64,000 nt of DNA from contig NZ_CP121196.1 in assembly GCF_039994875.1 (NCBI RefSeq), positions 2,666,001 through 2,730,000 of the forward strand, written 5' to 3'. Shown here in pieces: positions 16,042 to 25,162 of this stretch (the stretch's first letter is position 1; the number at the start of each line of letters is the position of its first letter). The position numbers were made by a program, and so were the translations under genes. The notes beneath the pieces were generated by a model. The model ran no database searches. It saw only the letters and a program-made list of their open reading frames with translations, and was not told where the DNA came from. Source of the DNA: Telmatobacter sp. DSM 110680. Its GTDB lineage: Bacteria; Acidobacteriota; Terriglobia; Terriglobales; Acidobacteriaceae.

Positions 16042-17046
16042 ATGCTGAGAATCCCGATTACCGAAGTTGAGAAACGGCTTGCGGTGGTGCTGCGCAAGCT
16101 GGGGTTCAGCGACGGCCGCGCGGAGTTGTGTGCGCGGTTGTTCGCGGAGACTACATGTGACGGCGTGTATTCGCATGGGGTGAACCGGTTCGCGCGCTTT
16201 GTGGCGATGGTGCGGAATGGAAGCGTGGACCCCGGCGCCGAGCCGGGGGTGGTGTCGAGATTTGGCGCTATGGAGCGGTGGGACGGACAGCGTGGCCCGG
16301 GGAATCTAAATGCGCAAGCGGCTATGGGGCAGGCGATAGCACTGAGCCGAGAGCACAGCATTGGCTGCGTGGCGATGAGGAATACAAATCATTGGATGCG
16401 CGGCGGAACATATGGATGGCAGGCGGCAGAGGCTGGGGTGATTGGCATGTGTTGGACGAACACCATGCCGAATGTGCCGCCGTGGGGTGGCGTTGAACCC
16501 GCGATTGGGAACAATCCGCTGGTTGTGGCGGTGCCGCGCGCGAAGGGGCCTGTGGTTTTGGATATGGCGATGTCGCAGTTTTCGTATGGGGTGCTGGAGA
16601 GTTATCGAAAACGCGGAGAACTTTTGCCGGTGGACGGGGGATTTGATGCGGAGGGAAAGCTAACGCGCAATCCGGGCGCGATTGAGGAATCGCAGCGGTT
16701 GCTGCCAGTGGGGTTTTGGAAAGGGTCGGGGCTCGCGGTGGTGCTGGATATGGTGGCGGCGATGAGTTCGCTGGGAAATGCAACGCATGCGATTGCCAAC
16801 GATCCGCTCCAGGAAACGGGGTTGTCGCAGATGTTTGTGGCAATCGATCCGCGAGGTTTGGGCGATGCGATGCGGATGGAAGAGATTGCGGATGCGGTGG
16901 TGGGGTCGCTGCACCGCTCGAGGCCGGCTGAGAAGGAGAAGACGGTTCTTTATCCCGGGGAGCATACGCTGCGACTGCGACAAGAGAATCGCAGACTGGG
17001 GCTGCCAGTTGAGGAGTCAGTTTGGGCCGAGATCGGAGGAATGTAA
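16042..17046 (+). CDS. Ldh-family NAD(P)H-dependent oxidoreductase (YiaK/malate-lactate dehydrogenase type)
   Basis: The 334-residue soluble enzyme belongs to the Ldh_2 family, which reduces 2-keto acids such as 2,3-diketo-L-gulonate or oxidises malate/lactate. Key features are ETTCDGVYSHGVNRFARFV (the conserved 'DG..SHG..R' site), NTNHWMRGGTYGWQAAEAG and CWTNTMPNVPPWGGVEPAIGNNP, and a length equal to DlgD. The catalytic His of SHG is present. The ATG at 16042 was chosen because the region before it is a dispersed repeat, not coding. The WGGVEPAIGNNP segment is most like YiaK-type diketogulonate reductases, but the substrate is not certain. Confidence 0.87.
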   Translation: MLRIPITEVEKRLAVVLRKLGFSDGRAELCARLFAETTCDGVYSHGVNRFARFVAMVRNGSVDPGAEPGVVSRFGAMERWDGQRGPGNLNAQAAMGQAIALSREHSIGCVAMRNTNHWMRGGTYGWQAAEAGVIGMCWTNTMPNVPPWGGVEPAIGNNPLVVAVPRAKGPVVLDMAMSQFSYGVLESYRKRGELLPVDGGFDAEGKLTRNPGAIEESQRLLPVGFWKGSGLAVVLDMVAAMSSLGNATHAIANDPLQETGLSQMFVAIDPRGLGDAMRMEEIADAVVGSLHRSRPAEKEKTVLYPGEHTLRLRQENRRLGLPVEESVWAEIGGM

Positions 17047-17181
17047 GGCACTCAAAATATGCTTTTCAGAACCGGGAGCCGGTGCAGTTGATTCTCGTCT
17101 TGCCTTCGCCCAAAAGCTGGACGAATTCCCATCAACCAACACTCATCAGCTGATGTTCGGCGTGTTCGGGGGAGAACTGAC

Positions 17182-17949
17182 CTAGAACCCCATAATGTTG
17201 TAGCCGCAGTCTACGTAGAGGGTTTCGCCGGTTACGGCGGTGGAGAGGTCGCTGGCGAGGAAGAGGGCTACGCCGCCGACTTCGAGCTGGTCGACGTTGC
17301 GGCGGAGCGGGGCGCGATCGGCGGCAGCCTTGAGCATGTCGCCCATGGCCCCGATGCCGCGCGCAGCCAGCGTCTTGATCGGGCCGGCGGAGATGGCGTT
17401 GACGCGAATGTTTTTGGTGCCCAGGTTCCAGGCGAGATAGCGAACCGTGCACTCGAGTGATGCCTTGGCCAATGCCATCACGTTGTAGTTGGGGACAACC
17501 TTTTCCGCAGCATAGTAGGAAAGGGTCATGATGCTGCCGCCATCGGTCATGAGCGGCGCGGCGGCGCGGGTGACGGCAATGAGCGAGTAGACGCTGACTT
17601 CGTGAGCGATGCGGAAGCCCTCGCGGCTGGTGTTGAGGAATTCTCCGCGCAGGTCTTCGGCGGGGGCGAATGCGACTGCGTGAACGAGGATGTCGAGCTT
17701 GCCGTATTTCTCTTTGAGGGTGGCGAAGAGCGTGTCGATTTCGCTGTCGCTGGAGACGTCGCACTGGAATCCACCGGCGCCGGGAAGCTCGTTGATCAGG
17801 TCTTCGGCTTCGGCGCGCATACGCTCGTTCTGGTAGCAGATGGCCAAGGTGGCTCCGGCTTGGTGAAGTTTTTGGGCGATGCCCCAGGCGATGGAACGCT
17901 TATTAGCCAGCCCAAAGACCACGGCCGTTTTGCCTGCCAGATTGATCAT
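17182..17949 (-). CDS. fabI: Enoyl-[acyl-carrier-protein] reductase FabI
   Basis: FabI catalyses the last step of each round of type II fatty-acid elongation with NADH. This is 255 residues with the FabI-specific dinucleotide site VFGLANKRSIAWGIA and the catalytic Tyr-x6-Lys (Y155, K162 in VVPNYNVMALAKASLE). SAGPIKTLAARGI and a conserved C-terminus (DCGYNIMGF) are also present. The start is ATG at 17949, since upstream in-frame codons add no family sequence. It is convergent with the Ldh-family gene; a 12-bp palindrome CATCAGCTGATG sits in the shared gap. Confidence 0.96.
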   Translation of the reverse strand: MINLAGKTAVVFGLANKRSIAWGIAQKLHQAGATLAICYQNERMRAEAEDLINELPGAGGFQCDVSSDSEIDTLFATLKEKYGKLDILVHAVAFAPAEDLRGEFLNTSREGFRIAHEVSVYSLIAVTRAAAPLMTDGGSIMTLSYYAAEKVVPNYNVMALAKASLECTVRYLAWNLGTKNIRVNAISAGPIKTLAARGIGAMGDMLKAAADRAPLRRNVDQLEVGGVALFLASDLSTAVTGETLYVDCGYNIMGF

Positions 17950-18159
17950 GCTTGTGTTGTTCCTCCAGTGATTCTTTCGTGATTCCAATGAAGTGCGGCA
18001 CGAGAAGCAGATCCTTCGCTCCGCTTACCCCACTGACTTGGTCATTGGGGTCCCAAGCTGCTCCGCTCAGGATGACACATCTGTAGGGTTGGAACTGTTT
18101 TGAAGCCTGAATCAGGATATCAAGTTGCGTGGGCGACGTTTGCCCGGAAGGATTTGTTC

Positions 18160-19005
18160 TCAGCCGCCGAGGTCGACGAGTTGCACTTTACCTACGGGGC
18201 GGCCGAGGAAACGGGAGCCGAGGCGCTCGAACTTTTCGACGGAGTCGGTGGCGAAGCAGTGGATTTCAGTGGGCTGGTTGTCGTTGATGGCGTGCTTGGG
18301 TTTGGCACGGCCGTTGAACATGCCTGCGGCTGTGGCGGCGGTGGATTCGGCGGAATCGATGACATTCATTCCTGCGGGGACGGCGCGCTCGATCAGCGGT
18401 CGCAGCAACGGGTAGTGGGTGCAGCCGAGTACGAGCGCATCGGGGTTGAGGCCGTCGGTCGCGGCCTGAGTCGCAAGTTCGTTGAGGTAGATGCGGATGA
18501 CCTCGTCAGTGACGGGGTGGCTGGTCCAGCCTTCTTCAACGAAGGGGACGAGTAGAGGGCAGGCCTTCTCAAGGGCGCGCAGGTTCTGGGCAGCGCAGGC
18601 TGCCTTGTAGGCGTGGCTCTGCACGGTGGCGTCGGTGGCGATGACCAGTACGTCTCCGGTTTTGGAGGCGGCGCGGGCCGCAGTGGCTCCGGGCTCGATG
18701 ACGCCGAGGACGGGGACGGGTACAGCATCCTGTATGGCGTCGAGGGCCAGGGCGCTGGCAGTGTTGCAGGCAATGACGAGGAATTCGGCGCCTTGCTCGC
18801 GTACGAGGAACTGCGCGCTTTCCACTGCATAGCGGGCGATAGTGCGGCGGGACTTGGAGCCGTAGGGTAGACGGGCAGTGTCTCCGATGAAGGCGAAGCG
18901 GGCCCTTGGGAGTTTTGGAATGAGCGCGGCGAGGACTGTGAGTCCGCCGAAGCCGGAGTCGAAGACGCCAATGGTGGGTGCGGTGGAGTGCGGCGTTTCG
19001 GTCAA
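18160..19005 (-). CDS. murI: Glutamate racemase MurI
   Basis: MurI converts L- to D-glutamate for peptidoglycan. The 281-residue protein carries both catalytic cysteines, C80 (VIACNTAS) and C195 (LGCTHYP), plus FDSGFGGLTVL and GDTARLPYGSK. The start is TTG, overlapping the stop of the upstream GerMN gene by four bases (TTGA), with GAAGGA as ribosome binding site; this points to translational coupling. It closes a wall-related set: DUF1015, amidase, GerMN, murI. The length is ordinary for the family. Confidence 0.96.
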   Translation of the reverse strand: MTETPHSTAPTIGVFDSGFGGLTVLAALIPKLPRARFAFIGDTARLPYGSKSRRTIARYAVESAQFLVREQGAEFLVIACNTASALALDAIQDAVPVPVLGVIEPGATAARAASKTGDVLVIATDATVQSHAYKAACAAQNLRALEKACPLLVPFVEEGWTSHPVTDEVIRIYLNELATQAATDGLNPDALVLGCTHYPLLRPLIERAVPAGMNVIDSAESTAATAAGMFNGRAKPKHAINDNQPTEIHCFATDSVEKFERLGSRFLGRPVGKVQLVDLGG

Positions 19006-19628
19006 GGTCGGTTTCCTTCAGTTGGGATGGCGTCGGCGGTGAGGTAGGTACGGGACAGGTCGGCGTGTCCGGCAAGCGTGGGGCGTTGTTGACCGTCCAC
19101 GAGGAACCGGACCTCAGTGACATTGGGGAGGTTTGCGCGAATGGTGGCACAGATAGATAGGACCGTCAGAGACTCCGTCTCCAGGCCTGAAGGGTGGCTG
19201 GCGGCGAAGGTTCCGGTGAGGTTCACAACAGCGAGTTGGTCACCAGAAGCTTGCGTCGATTTGGTGCCGGGAACGGGCAAGAGAAAGACCTGGGCGATAG
19301 AGGCTGCTCCGCCGGGAACGGGGTGGGTGGCATCAGGAGCGGCGTAGAGATCAAGGAGCTTTCCCAGAACGGCGCGAGCGCGGGCGCCGGGGTTGGCGGG
19401 AAGCGGCAGGGAGTGAATCTGGGGAACCAGGGAGTTATCCAGATCGTTTGCGGCGATCAGGGTCGCTTGCTCTGCAGGAGCGACATCGGGAGCCTTGGTA
19501 GGTTCGGTGGTTTCGCCGGTGAGCAGCCGCTTGTGGGCGCGGTCGCGAAGCTGCCAGAGCTTAAAGCCCATGCCCAGGGACACGATGAGGAGGGCTACAA
19601 GGAGGATTTTCTGGTAGCGGGGAATCAC
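19002..19628 (-). CDS. GerMN-domain membrane-anchored protein
   Basis: The 208-residue protein has one N-terminal TM helix (ILLVALLIVSLGMGFKLW) and a GerMN domain at about residues 85-200, with QVFLLPVPGT, LAVVNLTGTFAASHPSG and LPNVTEVRFLVDGQQRPTLAGH. GerMN domains are found in cell-wall-related lipoproteins and sporulation proteins; a wall role fits its place between an amidase and murI. The start is set at the GTG at 19628, which overlaps the amidase stop by four bases (GTGA) and has GGAGGG 9 bp upstream. It overlaps murI by four bases at its other end. Confidence 0.85.
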   Translation of the reverse strand: MIPRYQKILLVALLIVSLGMGFKLWQLRDRAHKRLLTGETTEPTKAPDVAPAEQATLIAANDLDNSLVPQIHSLPLPANPGARARAVLGKLLDLYAAPDATHPVPGGAASIAQVFLLPVPGTKSTQASGDQLAVVNLTGTFAASHPSGLETESLTVLSICATIRANLPNVTEVRFLVDGQQRPTLAGHADLSRTYLTADAIPTEGNRP

Positions 19629-20401
19629 GGCTGGCGGCCCTCCGTGCGGGTGGGGTCGGATCGCCACTCAAGCACAGCAGCGGCGAGGGCAGTGGCTACG
19701 CGCGCCTGGTAGTCGGGATTGTCGGGCTCGGCTGTGATCTTGTGGTCGGAATCGCGCTGGGGACCGATTTCGATGGCGAGAGCAGGGCAGGTCATGCTCT
19801 CCATCCCGGATAAGGGGATTCGCCCGAGAGTGACGCTGAACCCCGCCTGGGTCATAGCTGAGTTTACGGACCCAGCGAGACCGAGACTGCGAGTGATCCA
19901 AGGGGCCTGGGCGGTCTTCCATGCTGTGAAGCGGGACGGCTCGGCAGGTGCGAGCGATGAGGCGAAGAGGTGAATTCCGGTGCCGCTTTCGCTGGCGTGG
20001 AGGCTGAGACAGGCTGCGGCATTAGCGTGGTTGGCAAGTTCAGCGCGCCGAGTCAAGTCGACGGAAACATCGGATTCGCGCGTGGTTATGACTTGGATTC
20101 CGCGAGCGGAGAGGAGGGAACGCAGGCGGATATTCAGTACGAGGTTGACATTTTTTTCAAGCTGCCCGCTATCGAGGTGAGCGCCCGTGTCGTCGCCGCC
20201 ATGGGCTGCGTCGAGGACTACGACGAAGCGTGGGGCGGGGGGTGGGGGGGGAGTGGGCGCGGGTGAAGATGGCGGTTGTTGGGCTGCGCAGGGGAGAAAA
20301 GCCAACACAATCAGGAGACTAAGGGCGGGCGGGAAATCCCACCAGGGTCTGAAACTCCAGACCTGGGGCACCCAACGTTTCAGTACCTTACTCCAGGGCA
20401 T
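19625..20401 (-). CDS. N-acetylmuramoyl-L-alanine amidase (Amidase_3)
   Basis: This zinc amidase cuts the peptide from glycan in peptidoglycan. All four expected site residues are seen: His in LDAAHGGDDTGA, Glu in GQLEKNVNL, His in CLSLHASES and Glu in LAIEIGPQR. The predicted product of 258 residues has a signal peptide (ALSLLIVLAFLPCAA) and a Pro-rich linker. The first 25 or so residues before the signal are encoded by a dispersed GGGCACCC-type repeat, which is unusual; a later start within the repeat is possible. It overlaps DUF1015 by 14 bp and GerMN by four. Confidence 0.87.
   Translation of the reverse strand: MPWSKVLKRWVPQVWSFRPWWDFPPALSLLIVLAFLPCAAQQPPSSPAPTPPPPPAPRFVVVLDAAHGGDDTGAHLDSGQLEKNVNLVLNIRLRSLLSARGIQVITTRESDVSVDLTRRAELANHANAAACLSLHASESGTGIHLFASSLAPAEPSRFTAWKTAQAPWITRSLGLAGSVNSAMTQAGFSVTLGRIPLSGMESMTCPALAIEIGPQRDSDHKITAEPDNPDYQARVATALAAAVLEWRSDPTRTEGRQP
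20342..20373. repeat. Dispersed extragenic repeat, copy B, inside the amidase 5' end
   Basis: CCAGGGTCTG and CCAGACCTGG form a hairpin with one bulged base, followed at once by GGGGCACCC. This is the same hairpin-plus-GGGCACCC arrangement as copy A, here read through by the amidase gene and lying just before the region coding its signal peptide. Confidence 0.6.
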
Positions 20402-21713
20402 AGATAGTGAGGCCGCTCAACAGTTTTGGGAAGAAGTCAGTGGATTTCTGGGGCATGACTGAGCCGGCAAAGGCGACTTCGCGCAGTTGTTCCATGGTGA
20501 CCGGGTTGGTGAGAAAGGTGACGTCAGCTTCACCGCGATGCACCTGATCGACAGCTTCGGCCGCATCGCGCAGATAGCGAAGGTTGGTTTGCTCGCGCAC
20601 TTTTTCAGCATCGAGGCCCATCAGGCGGTCGAGGATGATGGTGTGCAGATGGCTCAGGTCAAGCTGGCGCTGGTTTTCAGGGAGCGAAGCCAAAGCGGTT
20701 GCAGTTGCATCAGGTTTGGAACGCAGGAGGAAAGCTCCATTCCGGGTGACGGCGACGAAGGCAGTGCCCATCTCATTGCGCAGCCTATCGAGGTGGCCGA
20801 TTGCCGGAGCCTCGGGCAGCTTTTGCACGTTGAAGAATTGCTCCGCTGCGCTGGTAAACGCTGCGGGATCGAAGGCTGGCAGGCTGTGAACGACGCGGTG
20901 GGTGGGCAGAATGACGAGGCCGTCGGCGTCCATGTTGACGAAGGTCATCATCACGGCGGCTTCAGGGAACTGCGGCTGCGGAAGACTATTGGCGTTGTGT
21001 TCAGTCCGTGACAGCGAAGCAGGGGTGTGTTCTTTGGAGTAGTTCAGCGCCGTCTCGTAGCGATGGTGGCCGTCGGCGATGATCAGCTTTTTGTCGGCCA
21101 TGGTGGAGACGAGCAAGCGAATGACGGCAGGGTCAGCGACGCGCCAAACGCGATGAAGGACGCCGTATTCGTCAGTCACTTCGGCGTCGGCCGGTCCCGC
21201 GCCGTCGTAGAGGATATTCTCGACGCTACCGGCCGGATCGGAGTAAAGCATGAAGATCTGGCCAAAGTGGGCGTGCGTAGCTTTGAGCAGATTAAGGCGA
21301 TCGCTCTTTGGTTTGGAGAGGGTCTGCTCATGGCGAAAGACAACCTGGTCAGCGTATTCATGGAGTTTGCCGAGGGCGATGAAACCGCGACGTTCCTTAA
21401 TGGCATCGGAACCCGGAACGCGGAACCGTTGCGAATAGGCGAATATGCCTGGGTCTCTCTCCTGGACAAGGACTGACTGATCTTTCCATGCAGCAAAATC
21501 GCGAGCGGCGCGGGTGTAGACATTCTCGCCACGCTCAGCATCAAAGAGTTCGGGCAGCCCGAGGATAATACGAACCAGGTTGTAGGGGCTGCGGTGGTAG
21601 TAAGCCTCCTGCATCGCTGGAGAGATCTTGTCGTAGGGCTGGGTGACCACGTCTTCAAGCCGAACAACCGACGGATTGTAACGCCACGCGCGGAATGGAT
21701 AGATATTAGCCAT
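20388..21713 (-). CDS. DUF1015 family protein
   Basis: The 441-residue soluble protein matches DUF1015 along its length: PFRAWRYNPSVVRLEDVVTQ near the start, YDKISPAMQEAYY and NLVRIILGLPE, and the conserved KKLIIADGHHRYETALNY near residue 220. The biochemical role of the family is not established, though members often lie near serine or wall-metabolism genes. Here it is the first gene of the amidase-GerMN-murI set, overlapping the amidase by 14 bp. It diverges from the VWFA genes across a 211-bp gap. Confidence 0.9.
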   Translation of the reverse strand: MANIYPFRAWRYNPSVVRLEDVVTQPYDKISPAMQEAYYHRSPYNLVRIILGLPELFDAERGENVYTRAARDFAAWKDQSVLVQERDPGIFAYSQRFRVPGSDAIKERRGFIALGKLHEYADQVVFRHEQTLSKPKSDRLNLLKATHAHFGQIFMLYSDPAGSVENILYDGAGPADAEVTDEYGVLHRVWRVADPAVIRLLVSTMADKKLIIADGHHRYETALNYSKEHTPASLSRTEHNANSLPQPQFPEAAVMMTFVNMDADGLVILPTHRVVHSLPAFDPAAFTSAAEQFFNVQKLPEAPAIGHLDRLRNEMGTAFVAVTRNGAFLLRSKPDATATALASLPENQRQLDLSHLHTIILDRLMGLDAEKVREQTNLRYLRDAAEAVDQVHRGEADVTFLTNPVTMEQLREVAFAGSVMPQKSTDFFPKLLSGLTIYALE

Positions 21714-21924
21714 GCAGAAGTCTTGCTTCCAACAGATAAGGCAGGATTTGCCAGGAGGGGACTATCGTGAAAGTCCCGCCAAAACTGTCGCTTAGAGACG
21801 ATTGTATCCCACTGCCGATGACCGATTCGGGCCGGGCGTCGTCCAACAAATGCGGGTGTACGTGGAGTGACACAAGGTTGCGGCCAAGCGTGCTAAACTC
21901 GCCATCATTCTCAGGTAAGAGCGC
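21714..21924. promoter_or_regulatory. Divergent promoter region between DUF1015 and VWFA genes
   Basis: The 211-bp gap must carry promoters for both directions. A hairpin GGGACT-N8-AGTCCC lies at 21758-21777, on the DUF1015 side. I see no clear consensus -35/-10 pair. Confidence 0.35.
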
Positions 21925-22989
21925 ATGAACCTATCCCCCATCTGGCACGATGCCCCGCGCGGATCACTGTTCAATGTACGATTCGTTGTTTGTGCGTGTG
22001 TGCTGGCATTCGTTTCTACAGCCGGAGTGCGCGGGCAGGACAATCCTTTGGACAAAGTGCACGTGCCACCGCCCGCGACGACGAATCCGGGGACCGGTGC
22101 GCCGGCGGGTGTGGATGCGCCAGCAGCTACGGGGGCAGGCAGGGCGAAGCCCGGATCGCTTATCCGCATGAACGTGGACATGGTGCTGGTGCCGATTACG
22201 GTGACAGATCCCATGAATCGGCTTGTCACGGGGCTTGAGCAGGAAGACTTTCAGCTTTTCGAAAACAATGGCGAACAGAAGATCCGCACCTTTGCGGCGG
22301 AAGATGCTCCAGTATCGATCGGCATCATTTTTGACCTGTCTGGTTCGATGACGTCGAAACTTATCCGCGCACGTGAGGCGATTCTTCAGTTCATCAAGAC
22401 AGCGAATCCAGAGGACGAATTTTTCGTAATCGGGTTTAACGACAGGCCGGAATTGATTGAAGATTTCACGAATTCTGTGGAGGACATCCAGGCACGACTA
22501 GCGACGGTGCGCAGTGGACATAGGACCGCTCTGCTGGACGCGATCTATTACGGCGTGGCCAAGATGAAAGAGGCCAAGCACGAGCGTAAGGCTCTGCTGG
22601 TTGTATCGGACGGTGGCGATAACCGGTCAAGATACACTGAGGGCGAGGTTCGCTCCCAGGTCCGCGAGTCGGACGTCGAGATATATTCGATCGGGATATT
22701 CGATCCTTATGCGGCTACTCCTGAGGAGCGAACTGGGCCGATTTTGCTGAACGAACTTTGCGAAGAGACCGGTGGGCGTTTGTTCCGGGTTGATGATGTC
22801 TCTGAAATGAGCGATATTGCAGAGAAGATTTCCACTGAATTACGTAATCAATATGTGATCGGCTACACGCCCAAGAACATGTCTCGCGACGGTAAGTGGC
22901 GTAAAGTGAAGGTGAGGCTGAACCCACCCTCTGGTCTGCCTCCACTCACGGTCCATGCTCGAACCGGATACTATGCGCCTTTGCAATAA
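21925..22989 (+). CDS. VWFA-related acidobacterial secreted protein, copy 1
   Basis: The 354-residue exported protein has a signal peptide (VRFVVCACVLAFVSTAGVRG) and a von Willebrand A domain of the acidobacterial type (TIGR03436). The domain entry is VPITVTDPMNRLVTGLEQED then FQLFENNGEQKI. The MIDAS metal site is complete, with DLSGSM and VVSDGGDN. The end (NQYVIGYTPKN ... VHARTGYYAP) is the family signature. The function is unknown; a role in surface adhesion or complex assembly is likely from the VWA fold. The stop overlaps the start of copy 2 by 17 bp, which makes them one operon. Confidence 0.9.
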   Translation: MNLSPIWHDAPRGSLFNVRFVVCACVLAFVSTAGVRGQDNPLDKVHVPPPATTNPGTGAPAGVDAPAATGAGRAKPGSLIRMNVDMVLVPITVTDPMNRLVTGLEQEDFQLFENNGEQKIRTFAAEDAPVSIGIIFDLSGSMTSKLIRAREAILQFIKTANPEDEFFVIGFNDRPELIEDFTNSVEDIQARLATVRSGHRTALLDAIYYGVAKMKEAKHERKALLVVSDGGDNRSRYTEGEVRSQVRESDVEIYSIGIFDPYAATPEERTGPILLNELCEETGGRLFRVDDVSEMSDIAEKISTELRNQYVIGYTPKNMSRDGKWRKVKVRLNPPSGLPPLTVHARTGYYAPLQ

Positions 22990-24043
22990 AGCAGCTTCTG
23001 TAATATTTCTAACTTTTTCGACTCTCACGCTGGCCGCGCAACAGACGCCGAAGCCGACTGCGCCTGCGCCACAGTCCGCCCCCTTAACTGTGGATACCGA
23101 TCCGGTGCGTTCGCCGGATGCCGAACTGCCGCCGAGTTTGAACGGAGAGCCTCTGAAGAAAGAGGGTGCCGAGGGTTATGTACTACACACCAACGTCGAA
23201 GAGGTTGTTCTAAACGCCACGGTGCTGGAAGGCACCCAACTGGTTCAAACACTCAAGAGAGAGAATTTTCAAGTTTTTGAAGACGGTGTGAAGCAGAACA
23301 TCATCAGTTTCCAGCACACCGATTTGCCCGTTTCGATTGGTTTTGTGGTCGACAATTCCGGGTCGATGTCGAAGAAGCGTCCAGCGGTGAACAAGTCCGC
23401 ACTGGATTTAGTCCAGGCTTCCAATCCGGAAGACGAAGCTTTCGTGGTGAATTTCTCCGACGAGGCCTATATTGATCAGGAATTTACGTCGAATGTAGAT
23501 AAGCTTCGTGATGGATTGAGCCACATCGAGTCGCGCGGCGGAACAGCACTCTATGACGCGGTGGTGGCATCGGCCGACAAACTGGTAGCAGACGCCAAGC
23601 GTCCCAAGCAGGTTCTGGTGCTAATTACGGATGGCGAGGACAATGCTTCGACGCTTAACCTTGATCAGACGATTCGCCGGGTCCAGGAACTTTCAGGACC
23701 TGTGATTTATTCCATCGGCCTGCTTTTTGGTGATGAGATGAGCCATGCCGAGGTTCGCCACGCGCGGCGCGCACTGGAACTTCTCTCGAACGAGACGGGC
23801 GGTATTGCGTTCTTTCCGAAGTCGATTGAGCAGGTGGATGAAATTGCCGCGGAGGTAGCGCGCGACATCCGCAGCCAGTACACGATCGGCTATCACTCCT
23901 CGACACCGTCGACGCAATCAGGGTTCCGCCGCATACAAGTGACTGCAGATGCTCCGGGAATGAGCAAGCTGTCCGTTCGCACGCGCACGGGATACTTCCC
24001 GGCGTCGCGGGTGTTGAAGAAGCCAGTCCCGCAAAAGAAATAG
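22973..24043 (+). CDS. VWFA-related acidobacterial secreted protein, copy 2
   Basis: The 356-residue paralogue of the preceding gene has a signal peptide (VIFLTFSTLTLAAQQ), the same family entry (VLNATVLEGTQLVQTLKREN then FQVFEDGVKQ) and a complete MIDAS (DNSGSM, LITDGEDN). It has the same ending (QYTIGYHSSTP ... VRTRTGYFPAS). Start ATG at 22973 lies inside copy 1; a GTA-rich overlap leaves no room for an independent promoter. The pair probably arose by tandem duplication and acts together, by inference. cysK follows 29 bp later. Confidence 0.9.
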   Translation: MRLCNKAASVIFLTFSTLTLAAQQTPKPTAPAPQSAPLTVDTDPVRSPDAELPPSLNGEPLKKEGAEGYVLHTNVEEVVLNATVLEGTQLVQTLKRENFQVFEDGVKQNIISFQHTDLPVSIGFVVDNSGSMSKKRPAVNKSALDLVQASNPEDEAFVVNFSDEAYIDQEFTSNVDKLRDGLSHIESRGGTALYDAVVASADKLVADAKRPKQVLVLITDGEDNASTLNLDQTIRRVQELSGPVIYSIGLLFGDEMSHAEVRHARRALELLSNETGGIAFFPKSIEQVDEIAAEVARDIRSQYTIGYHSSTPSTQSGFRRIQVTADAPGMSKLSVRTRTGYFPASRVLKKPVPQKK

Positions 24044-24072
24044 CCTGGGCCGGTAGGCTAAACTGAATTGCC

Positions 24073-25026
24073 ATGGCAGTCGAAAGCCCCTCCACCTCGC
24101 CCCTTCGTGTTGTAGCCGATATCACCCAACTAGTAGGGCATACTCCGATGCTTCAACTCGGCAGAATTGTGCCTGCTTCTTCGGCGGCTGTGTTTGCCAA
24201 GCTTGAATTTCTGAATCCTGGCGGCAGCATCAAGGATCGTGCCGCGCTGGGCATGATTCTGGCCGCGGAGGCGAAGGGGTTGCTGCGCCAAGGGTCGACG
24301 ATCGTTGAAGCCACAGCTGGGAATACCGGGGTAGGACTGGCCCTGATCGGCGTGAATCGTGGCTATAAAGTGAAGTTGTTCGTGCCGGAAGGGTTTGCCG
24401 AGGAGAAGTGCATACTGATGCGTGGGTTTGGTGCCGAGGTGGTGCGAACTCCAGAGGCCGACGGAATGGCGGGCGCAATTCGCGAAGCCAATAAAGCGGC
24501 AGAGGCGATTCCTGGGGCATTCATGGCCGGACAGTTTACGAACCAATCCAATCCGCAGTTTCATCACGATACTACCGGCGCTGAAATCTGGGAGCAGATG
24601 GCAGGGCGGGTAGATGGGTTTGTGGCCGGCGTGGGCACCGGCGGCACATTTTCAGGCGTTGCACGATTCCTCAAGGAAAACAACCCCTCTGTGATCACAG
24701 TGGCCGTGGAGACGCAGGGGTCGATTCTGCAGGGCGGCGCGCCGGGGAAGCATCGCGTAGAGGGAATAGGAGTCCACTTCGTTCCCGAAACGTTTCACCG
24801 CGACATGTGTGATCGAGTCATGATGGTGAACGACGATGACGCGTTTACGATGGTGAAGCGCCTGGCAGCTGAAGAAGGGTTGGTGGGCGGGTCGAGCGCG
24901 GGAGCGGCGGTGTTTGCTGCTGCTGCGTTGGCACGCGAACTAGGCGCAGGTAAGCGCGTGGCCACGATTATCCCCGATTCGGCGGAGCGATATTTGTCGA
25001 AGAAGATCTTCGAAGGCGGCGTTTAG
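24073..25026 (+). CDS. cysK: PLP-dependent cysteine synthase / cystathionine beta-synthase-like enzyme
   Basis: This fold type II PLP enzyme makes cysteine from O-acetylserine and sulfide, or cystathionine from serine and homocysteine. The 317-residue product has the Schiff-base Lys K54 (NPGGSIKDRAALG), the substrate loop EATAGNTGVGLAL, GTGGTFSGVARFL for the PLP phosphate, and GGSSAGAAVFAAAALA. No CBS regulatory domains are present. The nearest sulfur gene is a cystathionine gamma-synthase/lyase-like enzyme at 29776, so a reverse-transsulfuration role (MccA-like) is an alternative to CysK. It is convergent with a metallothionein gene. Confidence 0.88.
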   Translation: MAVESPSTSPLRVVADITQLVGHTPMLQLGRIVPASSAAVFAKLEFLNPGGSIKDRAALGMILAAEAKGLLRQGSTIVEATAGNTGVGLALIGVNRGYKVKLFVPEGFAEEKCILMRGFGAEVVRTPEADGMAGAIREANKAAEAIPGAFMAGQFTNQSNPQFHHDTTGAEIWEQMAGRVDGFVAGVGTGGTFSGVARFLKENNPSVITVAVETQGSILQGGAPGKHRVEGIGVHFVPETFHRDMCDRVMMVNDDDAFTMVKRLAAEEGLVGGSSAGAAVFAAAALARELGAGKRVATIIPDSAERYLSKKIFEGGV

Positions 25027-25162
25027 TTAGCTCCGCGATAGGGGAGATTCTTAGCGACTTCGCCGCCGCCGACCTGGCTGTGACGAATTTCCTATTGAGA
25101 CACAAAATTCCCCCGTGCGCCGTCTGACGCGCCTCGGGTTTAGGTTTCGGCAACGAAATACT

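Noticed and set aside
17144..17155. Perfect 12-bp palindrome CATCAGCTGATG
   Set aside because: It lies between two convergent gene ends with no T-tract or promoter near it. It is too short to claim a function.
18040..18075. CTCAGGATGACAC sequence also found near 34873
   Set aside because: The shared core is only 13 bp, with flanks not alike; not enough to define a repeat family from this window.
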